Source: Rhizobium rhizogenes NBRC 13257
Lineage (GTDB): Bacteria > Pseudomonadota > Alphaproteobacteria > Rhizobiales > Rhizobiaceae
Direction: 5' to 3'
Length of the DNA stretch: 64,000 bases
Assembly: GCF_000696095.1 (NCBI RefSeq)
Contig: NZ_BAYX01000013.1
Span: forward strand, 157,476-221,475
This document shows, one piece after another, positions 55,980-64,000 of the stretch. Each line of letters begins with the position of its first letter. Within the stretch, counting starts at the first letter, position 1. A program made the translations under genes and the position numbers. A model generated the notes under the pieces. The model saw nothing but the letters and a program-made list of their open reading frames with translations. It did not search any database and was not told where the DNA came from.

Positions 55980-57005
55980 ATGGTTAGCAAAGTCGCAGAG
56001 ACGGTCGCACCGCAGCTGACGCGCTCGAGACGCCGTCGCGTGCCGCCAGAACTCGGTATCTTTCTGGTGCTGATCGGCATTGCACTTGTCTGCGAGGTTC
56101 TCGGCTGGATTTTCGTCGGCCAGAGCTTCCTGCTCAACATCCAGCGCCTGAAGATCATGATCCTGCAGGTCTCGGTCATCGGGATTATCTCGGTCGGGGT
56201 GACGCAGGTCATCATCACCGGGGGCATCGATCTCTCATCCGGCTCCGTCGTCGGTTTGACGGCGATGATCGCCGCAAGCTTTGCCCAGTCCTCCACCTGG
56301 GCGCGGGCGCTCTATCCGGCGCTCACCGATCTGCCGTTCTTCGTTCCGATCGGCATCGGCCTGCTGATCGGTCTTGCCGCCGGTTATGTCAACGGCCTGC
56401 TGATCACGAGAACGAAAATACCGCCCTTCATCGCGACGCTCGGCATGATGGTGTCGGCGCGCGGCCTGTCGAAGCTCTATACCAAGGGACAGCCGATCTC
56501 GGGCCTCACCGACCAGTTCAACTTCATCGGCACCGGCATCTGGCCCGTCATCGTCTTCCTGGTGGTTGCCTTCGCGTTCCATATCGTGCTGCGCTACACG
56601 CGCTACGGCAAATTCACCTATGCGATCGGCGCCAACATTCAGGCCGCGCGCGTCTCCGGCATCAATGTCGAGGCGCATCTGGTCAAGGTCTATGCGATCG
56701 CCGGTCTGCTGGCGGGTCTTGCGGGCATCATCACGGCGGCTCGCGTCCAGACGGCGCAGGCCGGCATGGGCGTCACATATGAATTGGATGCGATCGCAGC
56801 GGCCGTCATTGGCGGCACCTCGCTCACCGGCGGCGTCGGACGCATCGCCGGCACGGTGATCGGCACGGTCATCCTCGGCGTGATGATCTCGGGCTTCACC
56901 TTCCTGAACGTCGACGCATACTATCAGGAAATCGCCAAGGGCGTCATCATCATCGCTGCCGTGGCCATCGACGTCTATCGTCAGAAGAAGCGAGCGAAAC
57001 GTTAG
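55980..57005 (+). CDS. Sugar ABC transporter permease (RbsC-like)
   Basis: 341 residues with about ten membrane spans and RbsC-family features: GGIDLSSGSVVGLTAM, PPFIATLGMMVSARGLSK, GVTYELDAIAAAVIGGTSLTGGVG. It forms the channel for the inositol-type importer and completes the three-gene operon. ATG 55980 follows GGGAGG. No terminator is obvious after the stop. Confidence 0.93.
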   Translation: MVSKVAETVAPQLTRSRRRRVPPELGIFLVLIGIALVCEVLGWIFVGQSFLLNIQRLKIMILQVSVIGIISVGVTQVIITGGIDLSSGSVVGLTAMIAASFAQSSTWARALYPALTDLPFFVPIGIGLLIGLAAGYVNGLLITRTKIPPFIATLGMMVSARGLSKLYTKGQPISGLTDQFNFIGTGIWPVIVFLVVAFAFHIVLRYTRYGKFTYAIGANIQAARVSGINVEAHLVKVYAIAGLLAGLAGIITAARVQTAQAGMGVTYELDAIAAAVIGGTSLTGGVGRIAGTVIGTVILGVMISGFTFLNVDAYYQEIAKGVIIIAAVAIDVYRQKKRAKR

Positions 57006-57433
57006 AACAGCCGAGTGTTAAATTTCGCCGTGTTTTGACCGCATTGGGGTGCGTTTGGTATGGATTTAAACAGTCCGTCTTCAAACGCTATTGGCTATGC
57101 TGCCCTCAAAGCTGATCCGTATGGCGGCGCGGAGGTCGCGTTGAAATACGGCCAAATGTCGCGAATCCCAGATCAACGATCTTGATCGTTTGCGAGTGAA
57201 AATTTCGTCGCAATGTCCAGTTGTGTAGCATTATAACCTGCGGCGAAACCTCATTTTAAGGGATATTCTAAAGGTTCCTACGACAGGCCCCATTGGAAAG
57301 CAGTTACGTAATGGAAATATGATGTTAGCGCTGATGGGATTATCGGGGGCCGCGGTTCGAATCCTGTCAGGAGCGCCAACTGCGGCTTTCGTAGAAAATT
57401 TCTTCGATTCAACGAAATGACGGGGTCGAAAAT
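57006..57433. other. Intergenic region holding a tRNA 3' fragment
   Basis: About 430 bases without a gene, AT-rich compared with its flanks. A tRNA 3'-end fragment at 57354-57378 is the only recognisable element. Composition and the toxin-antitoxin genes after it suggest the edge of a mobile or formerly mobile segment. Confidence 0.55.
57354..57378 (+). repeat. tRNA 3'-end fragment, possible att site
   Basis: GGTTCGAATCC (T arm/loop) followed by TGTCAGGAGCGCCA (acceptor strand with CCA). The 5' part that would pair (GCGCTCC acceptor, GACAG of the T stem) is not upstream, so it is not a working tRNA. Such 3' fragments remain where an element integrated into, or left, a tRNA gene. No integrase is seen nearby. 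Confidence 0.6.
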
Positions 57434-57610
57434 TCAAGTCCGCTCTAGTCGACGAAAATTGAGCCTGAAGACTCCAGGCAGAGGCCAGACATTCTCAGAG
57501 CCTCCGTGCCTGGTTATCCAGCCCATTGCGCGGAACAAATCGGCGGCCATCTTCAGTTTCCACCCATAGAGACGAGTGATGTACAGCCAATCAGTAGGGA
57601 GTTCAGCCAT
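57434..57610 (-). CDS. Possible small protein after the toxin gene
   Basis: 58 residues from ATG 57610, aromatic-rich (DWLYITRLYGWKLKMAADLF). No family recognised and the ribosome-binding site is distant. It may be a fragment of a larger gene or not coding. It follows the PemK-like gene by about 35 bases on the same strand. Confidence 0.22.
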   Translation of the reverse strand: MAELPTDWLYITRLYGWKLKMAADLFRAMGWITRHGGSENVWPLPGVFRLNFRRLERT

Positions 57611-57645
57611 CACGAGTGGGCCGATTGTCTCCCTTCCTGGCGCGA

Positions 57646-58062
57646 CTATCGCCTTGGTACGCTGCGCACCTCGCCAACGCGGATCGCTGCTGCGGCTTCG
57701 GCGGCGATCCGCGACATGAACTTGCGCGTGAACTGGCCAAGCGGTTTGGCATCCTCGAGTGCCCAAGACGTCGCGAGATCATCCGTGTTGAATTCGTCGA
57801 CAATGACCCAAGCCGGCGTATAGAGTTTGGCGCGGCGGGCTTCGGTTTCTGGAATTTCCACATAGTGTGCGCCAGGTCGTGGCGGCTGGCTCGTGATCGG
57901 GAAAAGTAGGGGTTTCTGGCGACCATCCTTACCCACAACAATCAGCATTACGCAGGTCGGGCGCGCCTTACGACCACTTTCCTCCCCTTGATCATGCTCC
58001 CGTGCCCACAAATAGGAATAGAGAATGATGTGCCCATGTTTGGGTTCAATCATCTTGGCCAT
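57646..58062 (-). CDS. Predicted toxin of a type II toxin-antitoxin pair (PemK-like)
   Basis: 138 residues from ATG 58062 (ATG 58053 possible). IILYSYLWAREHDQGEESGRKARPTCVMLIVVG resembles the start of PemK/MazF-related growth inhibitors, with the R-P-C region in the first strands; the rest (LFPITSQPPRPGAHYVEIP, YTPAWVIVDEFN) fits a small beta-rich fold. It would cut or otherwise inactivate RNA when free. It overlaps the antitoxin gene by 17 bases, the usual order. Family assignment is moderate. Confidence 0.68.
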   Translation of the reverse strand: MAKMIEPKHGHIILYSYLWAREHDQGEESGRKARPTCVMLIVVGKDGRQKPLLFPITSQPPRPGAHYVEIPETEARRAKLYTPAWVIVDEFNTDDLATSWALEDAKPLGQFTRKFMSRIAAEAAAAIRVGEVRSVPRR

Positions 58063-58297
58063 CGTCACGTACGATAGCGTCAAGGCCAGCCAGGAACTCA
58101 TCGCGCTCTTCGCCCGTCAAATCCTCGACACGATGCGCCCGCTGGGTGTTCCGCCCTGCTAGACGGTCGAACTGTTCGGCCGTCAACAGGACGAACTTGC
58201 GTTTGCCCCGCTTGGTGATGTCGACAGGGCCGCCGAAGGCGGCCTCCACGACTTCCCCGGATTTGTTGCCAAGATCTGTGAGGGTGAAACTCGCCAT
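58046..58297 (-). CDS. Antitoxin (Phd/YefM type)
   Basis: 83 residues. The N-terminal FTLTDLGNKSGEVVEAAFGGPVDITKRGKRKFVLLTAEQFDRL is the Phd/YefM DNA-binding domain; the acidic tail would neutralise the toxin. GGAGA precedes ATG 58297. Likely represses its own operon together with the toxin. Confidence 0.82.
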   Translation of the reverse strand: MASFTLTDLGNKSGEVVEAAFGGPVDITKRGKRKFVLLTAEQFDRLAGRNTQRAHRVEDLTGEERDEFLAGLDAIVRDDGQDD

Positions 58298-58414
58298 GAC
58301 AATCTCCTTTTCCCTAAAATAGGCGAATTAGCTGTTTCAGGCAAGTTCTTTGCTCAATTTCTGACATTTGGTAGTTTGTTGATTTCCACAGAGAACCGTC
58401 TAGACGGGTTTCTC

Positions 58415-58819
58415 TTATTTCACGACCTTGATATTGATCCGGGTAATCTTGGAACCCAGACGTACGGTTAAGTGATCGTCACCCGTAAAACCAGGATCTG
58501 GGCGATAATAGACAAAGGCAATCGCTCCCCGCCTGCCACTACAGGCTCGACGCGGCCCTTCCTTAATCAATCCAACAAGCACATCTTTCCACTCGAAGCT
58601 CACCTGCCCATGTTTCGGATAATCAACCGTATCGGGATAGATGCCCGTGACGTCCCTACATCCAGGTGTGATGGCACTTATCGTTCCCAATTCGGTTCTG
58701 CGGCCGGACTTTACCGTGCTTGTCTCAGGCTCCTGGTTTGTCACTCCAACGCACGCTGACAACATAAAAGCGAGACCCGATAATAAGCCGATATGCAAAG
58801 AGCTCCGTGCGGTCATCAT
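58415..58819 (-). CDS. Putative lipoprotein
   Basis: 134 residues from ATG 58819. A signal peptide ends in the lipobox LSAC (Cys near residue 23). The mature part has a small beta-rich region (HGQVSFEWKDV, GAIAFVYYRPDPGFTGDDHLTVRLGSKITRINIKVV), reminiscent of short immunoglobulin-like repeats. Function unknown; anchored in a membrane, probably the outer one. Confidence 0.6.
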   Translation of the reverse strand: MMTARSSLHIGLLSGLAFMLSACVGVTNQEPETSTVKSGRRTELGTISAITPGCRDVTGIYPDTVDYPKHGQVSFEWKDVLVGLIKEGPRRACSGRRGAIAFVYYRPDPGFTGDDHLTVRLGSKITRINIKVVK

Positions 58820-58929
58820 CTTTCGTGCATCCTTCTGGATTGGTTTTTTTGGCTTTGCGGAGCTTTCCATCTGGTTCAGCGCTCCTGCATGTGAAAAAGC
58901 ATCCAAGGATGACCCCGCTGGGATGAAAC

Positions 58930-59316
58930 TTAGGTAATTGAAATATACTCCGTTTTGTGGAGAACGTGGCGAATATACCGGCGTGGCCCATGACCCCGTT
59001 GATGGTCCGATTTTCCTATCAATTTCAAATTGTTGCAGGGGATCTCAATAGGGTCATTGTTCAGAGCCGGTCCACGGACCGGTATATGCAGTGACGCTCC
59101 TGCCTTTTCGGCCGCTGCCCGCAGGCGCTTGTCTCTGGTCCACAAGGACGCTTTGTGGTCAAGGAGGATTGACGCCAGCAAGTGGGCATCCGTGTAACCA
59201 ATGCCCATACTGAAAATGCCATGTCGGTCGATCATTATCATGACTTCGTCATGCGTGGCGACGATTGCGCCGCGCTGGGCCGCCAAGAAAGTTATGACAA
59301 GGTGGTTGTCGTCCAT
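58930..59316 (-). pseudogene. N-terminally truncated VapC-type PIN toxin
   Basis: The readable part begins within the PIN fold: VATHDEVMIMIDRHGIFSMGIGYTDAHLLAS and LWTRDKRLRAAAEKAG match the C-terminal two-thirds of VapC. The first strand with its catalytic Asp and about 45 residues are missing, and nothing upstream restores them. After LHIP an unrelated tail of about 50 residues follows before the stop. It is most likely a broken toxin gene; no antitoxin gene is seen next to it. Confidence 0.62.
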
Positions 59317-59441
59317 ATCCGCCTATGTTGCAAAATGCACACGGCTCTCCAAAAACGGGCATGCTACGTCGTAGCGTGAACACTACTTATCGATGTATTA
59401 AGTAGAGCATGCTATGGAACGGATCAAGCCGATGATCGGCC

Positions 59442-59462
59442 GCACCGTCTGCGGTGCTTTTT
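59442..59462 (+). terminator. Intrinsic terminator with no gene upstream
   Basis: GCACCG-TCTG-CGGTGC followed by five T is a good rho-independent terminator on the plus strand. No plus-strand protein gene ends before it; the nearest, the permease, stops at 57005. It may end a small RNA or act as an attenuator 75 bases before ialB. Confidence 0.65.
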
Positions 59463-59536
59463 CATGATTTTGATGATCTGTCGATGAGCAAGGTCCCCTT
59501 GCGCAATCCAATAATTTTGACTTCAGGAAGGTTTGC

Positions 59537-60208
59537 ATGAGGTTTGCGACTTTGGCTAACGCATTTTCCGTCAAGACCCTCGCATCCGCGGTCTTCATCT
59601 CATCAACCCTATACGCGTCGTTCGGCCTTGCGCAGGAACAACCGGTTGCACCCGCCAATGCAGGTACTCAGCAAAGCCCTGCCGCGACAGCCGCCGGACA
59701 GACACAACCGGCGCCACAAGCCCGCGTGCAGAAGTTTGACGACTGGTACTATCGCTGCATTGACGGCAAGGCCGCAGACGGTTCTGCAGCTACGCATTGC
59801 GAAGTGGCACAGATCGCGACGGTGAAGCAGGGTGACCAGGACGTCAATGTGCTGACGCTCGCCATCGCCAAGGCCGATGCACCGGCCGCACCGGACAAGA
59901 AGACAGCAAAGCAGCCGGCAAGCGATCTGGTGCTGACCGCGCTCGTGCCGCTCAACATGTACCTGCCGGCAGGCTTGAGCATCGACGCGGCTGATAAGCC
60001 TGTTGTGCAGCTGGCCTATCGCAACTGCAACCAGGCCGGCTGCTGGTCACAGCAGAAGCTGGACACAAAGACGATCTCAGCGCTTGCCAAGGCGGCGGAT
60101 GGGGTTGGTCATGTGCAGATGATGAATGGCCAGAAGGTTAACATCAAGTTCTCCCTGAAGGGTCTGTCGGCGGCATTGGATGCGCTGCAGAAGTCTGCCT
60201 CCAACTGA
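59537..60208 (+). CDS. Invasion-associated locus B (IalB) family protein
   Basis: 223 residues with a signal peptide (to about 33, GLAQE), an Ala/Pro/Gln-rich linker and the IalB domain: FDDWYYRCIDG, THCEVAQIA, LVPLNMYLPAGLSIDA, YRNCNQAGCW with paired cysteines. Periplasmic or outer-membrane proteins of this family are common in alphaproteobacteria and take part in host contact in Bartonella. GGAAGG before ATG 59537 fits. It precedes the TpsB gene by 19 bases, suggesting one operon. Confidence 0.87.
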   Translation: MRFATLANAFSVKTLASAVFISSTLYASFGLAQEQPVAPANAGTQQSPAATAAGQTQPAPQARVQKFDDWYYRCIDGKAADGSAATHCEVAQIATVKQGDQDVNVLTLAIAKADAPAAPDKKTAKQPASDLVLTALVPLNMYLPAGLSIDAADKPVVQLAYRNCNQAGCWSQQKLDTKTISALAKAADGVGHVQMMNGQKVNIKFSLKGLSAALDALQKSASN

Positions 60209-60227
60209 CGTAAAGGCAGACAGGCTT

Positions 60228-61979
60228 ATGACGTCAGCCCGGCGCGCAGCTGCCCCTCGCCACAATATCGTTTTGACCGCCAGCGCACTGTTGGCGGTAA
60301 TTTTTGCGATATCACCTGCAGCTGCCCAGACGCCAAATGACGACTTCGCCCGCCGGCAGGCGCAGGAGGCCGAGCAGCAGCGTCTGGAGACCTTGGGCCG
60401 GATGACCCCGAAGCCGGCGCAGACCGAGGCTCAGCAACCGGCCGCATCTGGTGGCCAGAAGGCTGGCCCGTGCTTTGCCATCACCCATGTCGAGGTCGAA
60501 GGTGTCAAACAGTTTTCGGCCACCGCTATCGACACGGTGACCGCACCTTATGCGAACCGTTGCGTTGGCGTCGGTGAGATCAACTCGCTATTGCGCGACC
60601 TGACGCATCTCTACCTCAACAAGGGCTTTGTCACCTCGCGTGTCTACGTGCCGGCCCAGGATATTGCCGGAACGAAGGTGCTGCGCCTGGTGGCGGTCGA
60701 GGGCACGCTCTCCGACATCTACATCAACGGCAAGCCGGCCCCCGGCTCCGGCATGCTGGCGACTGCCTTTCCCGGCATGAAGGGTCACATCACCAATCTG
60801 CGTGATATCGAACAGGGCCTCGATCAGATCAACCGTCTCTCGTCCAACAACGCCAAGACGGCGATGCTGCCGGGGAAGACGGACGGCACCTCAATCCTCA
60901 ATATCGAGAACAAGCCGGATCACCCCTGGCATCTCTCTTTCGGCAACAGCAATCTCGGCCAGGAACAGACGGGATATTCCAAGTCCTCGGCCTCGGTCGG
61001 CTATGACAATCTGTTCGGCATCAACGATCAATGGAACTTTTCCTACGAGCATAGCGGCCCGGACTACCCCTGGCGGAACGATGGCGTCGGCAAGAGCAAC
61101 AGCTATTCCGGCAATGTCAGCGTGCCCTACGGCTACTGGACATTGTCGCTGAATGGCTCCTGGTATGGCTATGACAGTTCGGTTCCGGGGAATTTCGGGA
61201 CACTGCAAACATCCGGCGACAGCAAGCAGGTCGGTATCGGCGCCGACCGGGTGATTTTCCGCGACAAGGATTCGATCACCACCCTCAACACTGGCCTGAC
61301 CTACAAGGAAACCAACAATTTCCTGCTCGGCAGCAAAATAGAGGTCGGCAGCCGCAAATATACCGCCGGTGATCTCGGTATTTCCCATTCCCGCCGCATG
61401 CTGGGAGGCCTTTGGGTCTTCGATCTCTCCTATAGTCAGGGACTTAATCTCTTCGACGCCGTCGCACCTGGCGATGCCGGGGCAGGCGACGCCGATCCTC
61501 GCTTCTCCAAGTTCAGCGGCACGATCACCGTGACGCGGCCCTTCGAGGTCAGCGAACAGCGCTTCGAGCTCAATTCGATCGTGACCGGACAATATTCGCC
61601 CGACAATCTGTTCGGGGCCGAGCAGATCTCGCTTGGCGGCTATTCCTCGGTTCGCGGCACGCGCGAGACCATGCTTTACGGCAATAACGGCTTCTTCGTC
61701 CGCAACGATCTCGTCTGGCGCACGCAGCCTTTCGCCGACAACGCGGAGCTTGCGAAGATCCTCGGCGAATTCCGGCCCTATGTCGGCCTCGACTACGGAC
61801 GGATCGCACGCCAAGCGCGCTATCGCATCGATGGCGGTGACATGCTTGGCTGGACGGCTGGCGCCAAGCTCGCCGGCGGTCATGTCAATTTCGATATCGG
61901 TTATTCGGACATATTCGGCGGAACGACAGATCGGCGCGATGCCGGGCTGCTGTTCGTCAGTACATCGGTGAAGTGGTGA
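60228..61979 (+). CDS. TpsB transporter (ShlB/FhaC/HecB family)
   Basis: 583 residues. A signal peptide (to about 40, AAAQ), a charged linker rich in Glu/Gln, the POTRA domain (CFAITHVEVEGV, LYLNKGFVTSRVYVPAQ, LVAVEGTL) and a C-terminal beta-barrel (about 220-583) with the conserved YSSVRGTRE and a terminal strand ending VSTSVKW. It exports a TpsA exoprotein over the outer membrane. The start ATG 60228 gives a normal signal peptide. A partner tpsA starts at 63743. Part of the 3' end is repeated at 63195-63314. Confidence 0.9.
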   Translation: MTSARRAAAPRHNIVLTASALLAVIFAISPAAAQTPNDDFARRQAQEAEQQRLETLGRMTPKPAQTEAQQPAASGGQKAGPCFAITHVEVEGVKQFSATAIDTVTAPYANRCVGVGEINSLLRDLTHLYLNKGFVTSRVYVPAQDIAGTKVLRLVAVEGTLSDIYINGKPAPGSGMLATAFPGMKGHITNLRDIEQGLDQINRLSSNNAKTAMLPGKTDGTSILNIENKPDHPWHLSFGNSNLGQEQTGYSKSSASVGYDNLFGINDQWNFSYEHSGPDYPWRNDGVGKSNSYSGNVSVPYGYWTLSLNGSWYGYDSSVPGNFGTLQTSGDSKQVGIGADRVIFRDKDSITTLNTGLTYKETNNFLLGSKIEVGSRKYTAGDLGISHSRRMLGGLWVFDLSYSQGLNLFDAVAPGDAGAGDADPRFSKFSGTITVTRPFEVSEQRFELNSIVTGQYSPDNLFGAEQISLGGYSSVRGTRETMLYGNNGFFVRNDLVWRTQPFADNAELAKILGEFRPYVGLDYGRIARQARYRIDGGDMLGWTAGAKLAGGHVNFDIGYSDIFGGTTDRRDAGLLFVSTSVKW

Positions 61980-62004
61980 TTAATAAATTTAGAGGGAAAT
62001 CATA

Positions 62005-62469
62005 ATGGGATTGATCTGGCGAAACGATAATTATGCCGTGCGATCGGCAACGCTTCCGATTGCGGCGCTTCTTTGCTGTGCAGTCGTACTTTCGAGCTGC
62101 GGCGGTCGTGAGGCGCATCCGGTCGCGGCGACCAATGTCGCCGATAGCGGGATGGATTGCGGCGGGATCTCCCGCGAATTCGAAGCCAATGAACGCCAGA
62201 TCCTGTCGACCGTCAAAGAGCGTTCGCAGGCGCAGGGTAAGAACGTCATCCTCGGCGCCACTGGCGTTCTGCTTTTCTGGCCCGCGCTGTTCTTCATGGA
62301 TCCCAAGTCTCCGGAAAAAGTTGAGATCGATGCGCTTCGCAATCGCAATCAGGTCCTCAGCGAATTTGGCCGTTCGCGGAAGTGCCCGGTGCCCAAGTCG
62401 AAGCTCGGGGACCTCTACAAGAAGCTTGATGGCGGGGCGCAAACGGTGCCGGCCAAGAGTGATCGTTGA
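62005..62469 (+). CDS. Hypothetical lipoprotein 1 between tpsB and tpsA
   Basis: 154 residues. A signal peptide ends in the lipobox LSSC, followed by a hydrophobic stretch near the middle (VILGATGVLLFWPALFFM), so it may be anchored twice. ESR-like charged helices follow. AGGG lies before ATG 62005. It belongs to the TPS operon by position and direction; function unknown. Confidence 0.65.
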   Translation: MGLIWRNDNYAVRSATLPIAALLCCAVVLSSCGGREAHPVAATNVADSGMDCGGISREFEANERQILSTVKERSQAQGKNVILGATGVLLFWPALFFMDPKSPEKVEIDALRNRNQVLSEFGRSRKCPVPKSKLGDLYKKLDGGAQTVPAKSDR

Positions 62470-62478
62470 GGCGGCGCG

Positions 62479-63084
62479 ATGATGCAAAACTGTTCAGTTT
62501 CCGGCTATGTTGGTTTTCATGCGTGGCTGATGCGGGGGTTGCAATACTGCTGCGCCCTGCTTCTGGTGACGGTGCTCGCCTCTTGTGTCACCACAGATCC
62601 GCGGTTGGTTGCGGCGCTCCAGCGCACGTCGGTGCGTGAGATCCGAATCGAGACGGCGCCCGACGTTATGATGACGGGCCTTTTCACTCAAGGCAAAGCC
62701 GATCCGCAACTTTCCATGGTCGTTCGTACCTTAAAGAGCACGATGGAGAAGGAACTGATCGGCGTGCCCGGCGGTCCGACCCGCGGGCGGCTGGTTGTTA
62801 CTCTGCACACGGTCGATTTGAGCACGAAGGCTGGCCGCATCCTGATCCATAGCGACAGCGGCATCAGTGGGACGGTTCGGCTTGAAGACGCCAAGACCGG
62901 TCAACTGATCGCGGAGAACCCGAGCGTTGTCGGCGTGAACCCTGCGATGAGGGGTGAGGGTTATGGCATATTCATAGCAATGGCCGTCAACGCAGTCGCT
63001 GCCGCCGGACCGGAGGACATCCTAGCCCAACGCCTGTCGAAATCCTTTACGCAACAAGTCAAAATCTGGCTGACCAAGAAATAG
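62479..63084 (+). CDS. Hypothetical lipoprotein 2 between tpsB and tpsA
   Basis: 201 residues with a signal peptide and lipobox LASC. The mature part has alternating strands (RLVVTLHTVDL, GTVRLEDAKTGQLI) similar to small outer-membrane lipoproteins. No known domain. ATG 62479 is ten bases after the previous stop, so the two lipoproteins are coexpressed and may assist exoprotein secretion or anchoring. Confidence 0.6.
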   Translation: MMQNCSVSGYVGFHAWLMRGLQYCCALLLVTVLASCVTTDPRLVAALQRTSVREIRIETAPDVMMTGLFTQGKADPQLSMVVRTLKSTMEKELIGVPGGPTRGRLVVTLHTVDLSTKAGRILIHSDSGISGTVRLEDAKTGQLIAENPSVVGVNPAMRGEGYGIFIAMAVNAVAAAGPEDILAQRLSKSFTQQVKIWLTKK

Positions 63085-63194
63085 GGCAGCTCCGGCGGCG
63101 GACCTCTGCCCGCCGCCGTTGTCACTGAGACCCGAAATGCATGAGACGGGTAGGCGTTCGAAAAGACAGAAACGAGTGATGAGCAAACCCGCAT

Positions 63195-63314
63195 CGCATT
63201 GACGGCGGCGACGTGTTTGGATGGACCGTCGACGCCAAGCTCGCCGGCGGGCATGTGAATTTCGACATGGGGTATTCGGACATATTCGGCGGAATGGTCG
63301 ACCGGCACGATGCA
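63195..63314 (+). pseudogene. Fragment of a tpsB 3' end
   Basis: Forty codons that repeat, with about ten changes, the tpsB region around 61824-61943: IDGGD, GWT, AKLAGGHVNFD, GYSDIFGG, DR. The rest of a tpsB is absent. It marks an old duplication or recombination of TPS genes at this site. Confidence 0.75.
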
Positions 63315-63742
63315 CTATTGCGGCTTCAAACGCGCCAGCGGGGAGTGCAATTGCAGTTGCCACGTTTGTGGTTATTTTCGGCGGTTTTCTCACGCCATGG
63401 CTGTCCCGGGCGGCGGCTTCAGGCTGGAGCACCGCATCCAAGTTCGTCCGCCATCGCCACGCCGCAAGGCTTGAAGCGCCCGCGGTGAACCATCCGTGAT
63501 GCGTGTCTCTCCGTATTGCATATAGTCATTGGTGTAAAATTCACACGGTCTTTACCAAGCTCACGCGAACATTCCCAATGTTGGCTCCCTTTATCCGTGT
63601 GGCAATTGACGTCCGCCACCAAGTCGATCATGAGAAATCTTCAATATGTGCCGCATGACGCGGCCTGGGCGAGGTGAGATGTAGGCTACATAGTCGGGCG
63701 AGAGCCGCGGACGTAGCCCGACCTCAGAAGGGCGAACGTATC
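63315..63742. other. Upstream region of tpsA
   Basis: About 430 bases without a convincing gene. A plus-strand frame to 63499 has an Ala-rich, partly hydrophobic product but no start signal, and is probably the degraded remainder of the duplicated tpsB. The tpsA promoter should lie here. Confidence 0.45.
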
Positions 63743-64000
63743 ATGGGCAAACATCCGCGCCAGGGGTCTGGCAAGTCGTACAGAGAATGGACTGCCTCGC
63801 AGTTGGCTGCGGGCGACATCGTTCATCGGCTCGCGCGCCTTGTTCACAAGGCACTTGCCCTGACGCTGAGCAGCCTCCTGGTATTGCAGCCGGTGATTGC
63901 CAACGCCCAGTCGGTTTCGGCGAGCACCACCGCACCAACCGCCAATCAGCCGGGTGTCGGTGCAGCTCCGAACGGCGTGCCGCTGATCGACATCGTCACG
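63743..64000 (+). CDS. TpsA exoprotein (filamentous hemagglutinin type), 3'-truncated by window edge
   Basis: Open from ATG 63743 to the window end (86 codons). It has the long, basic pre-signal region typical of TPS exoproteins, a hydrophobic core (ALALTLSSLLVLQPVIANAQ) and then NGVPLIDIVT, which matches the beginning of the TPS secretion domain. It would be exported by the TpsB encoded 1.8 kb upstream and serve in adhesion or contact inhibition; the part that decides this is outside the window. Confidence 0.82.
   Translation, partial: MGKHPRQGSGKSYREWTASQLAAGDIVHRLARLVHKALALTLSSLLVLQPVIANAQSVSASTTAPTANQPGVGAAPNGVPLIDIVT

Noticed and set aside
57280..57380. Complete tRNA gene
   Set aside because: Only the T arm and acceptor 3' strand are present; no matching 5' acceptor, D arm or anticodon arm upstream.
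63221..63499. Plus-strand frame of about 92 codons after the tpsB fragment
   Set aside because: It starts in the wrong frame of the fragment and has no start signal; likely degraded sequence.

Overview
The window looks like DNA of a rhizobium-type alphaproteobacterium (Rhizobium/Agrobacterium group). The signs are high-GC coding with ATGA start/stop overlaps, a TraA relaxase of the rhizobial MOBQ type with TraC/TraD/TraG partners, an IalB protein, and an inositol-type ABC transporter carrying a GGAA-N6-TTCC operator. I see no replication genes, no integrase and no complete tRNA, so a megaplasmid, chromid or chromosomal location cannot be decided.

Layout. (1) 0-8.7 kb: surface-polysaccharide genes (four glycosyltransferase-type proteins counting a fused RgpF-like one, an epimerase, a truncated first gene), with lower GC than the rest. 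(2) 9.2-11.4 kb: TraG/VirD4-type coupling protein and a TraD. (3) 11.3-14.1 kb: an alpha-oxoamine synthase coupled to an unknown protein, then a response regulator-like protein with a degenerate receiver. (4) 14.5-16.9 kb: small genes, an MNT-HEPN fusion and a ribbon-helix-helix pair. (5) 17.2-26.0 kb: PotABCD-like importer divergent from a GntR regulator and an aminotransferase / ThDP enzyme / SDR operon. (6) 26.0-27.3 kb: a second degenerate response regulator and a MarR-like protein. (7) 27.3-37.5 kb: a complete mating-pair operon, trbM-virB1-2-3-4-5-eexN-6-7-8-9-10-11. (8) 37.7-42.2 kb: O-antigen ligase, sugar transferase, epimerase and nucleotide-sugar dehydrogenase. (9) 42.5-44.1 kb: cytochrome b561 and DUF1275 genes. 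(10) 44.4-49.7 kb: a second traD, traC, an oriT-like gap and a 1533-residue TraA with two BID-like C-terminal domains. (11) 50-57 kb: galE, sulfatase, DUF1993, inositol-type ABC transporter. (12) 57.3-59.3 kb: a tRNA 3' fragment and toxin-antitoxin genes, one broken. (13) 59.5-64 kb: ialB, a TpsB transporter, two lipoproteins, a tpsB fragment and the start of a TpsA exoprotein.

How it may work together. TraA (nicking, unwinding, BID export signal), TraC/TraD, TraG and VirB1-11 would make a complete conjugation machine, although the genes lie in three separate blocks. Between the coupling protein and the VirB operon sits a regulated metabolic module. A perfect 16-bp palindrome in the promoter of the importer/GntR pair recurs, with one or two mismatches, before the aminotransferase operon and twice before the first response regulator-like gene. 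This suggests that one GntR protein ties uptake and turnover of an amino compound to a regulator next to the transfer genes, a logic similar to opine-controlled conjugation. That link is inference. The most noteworthy items are this module, the uncharacterised oxoamine synthase pair and the WW-repeat glycosyltransferase.
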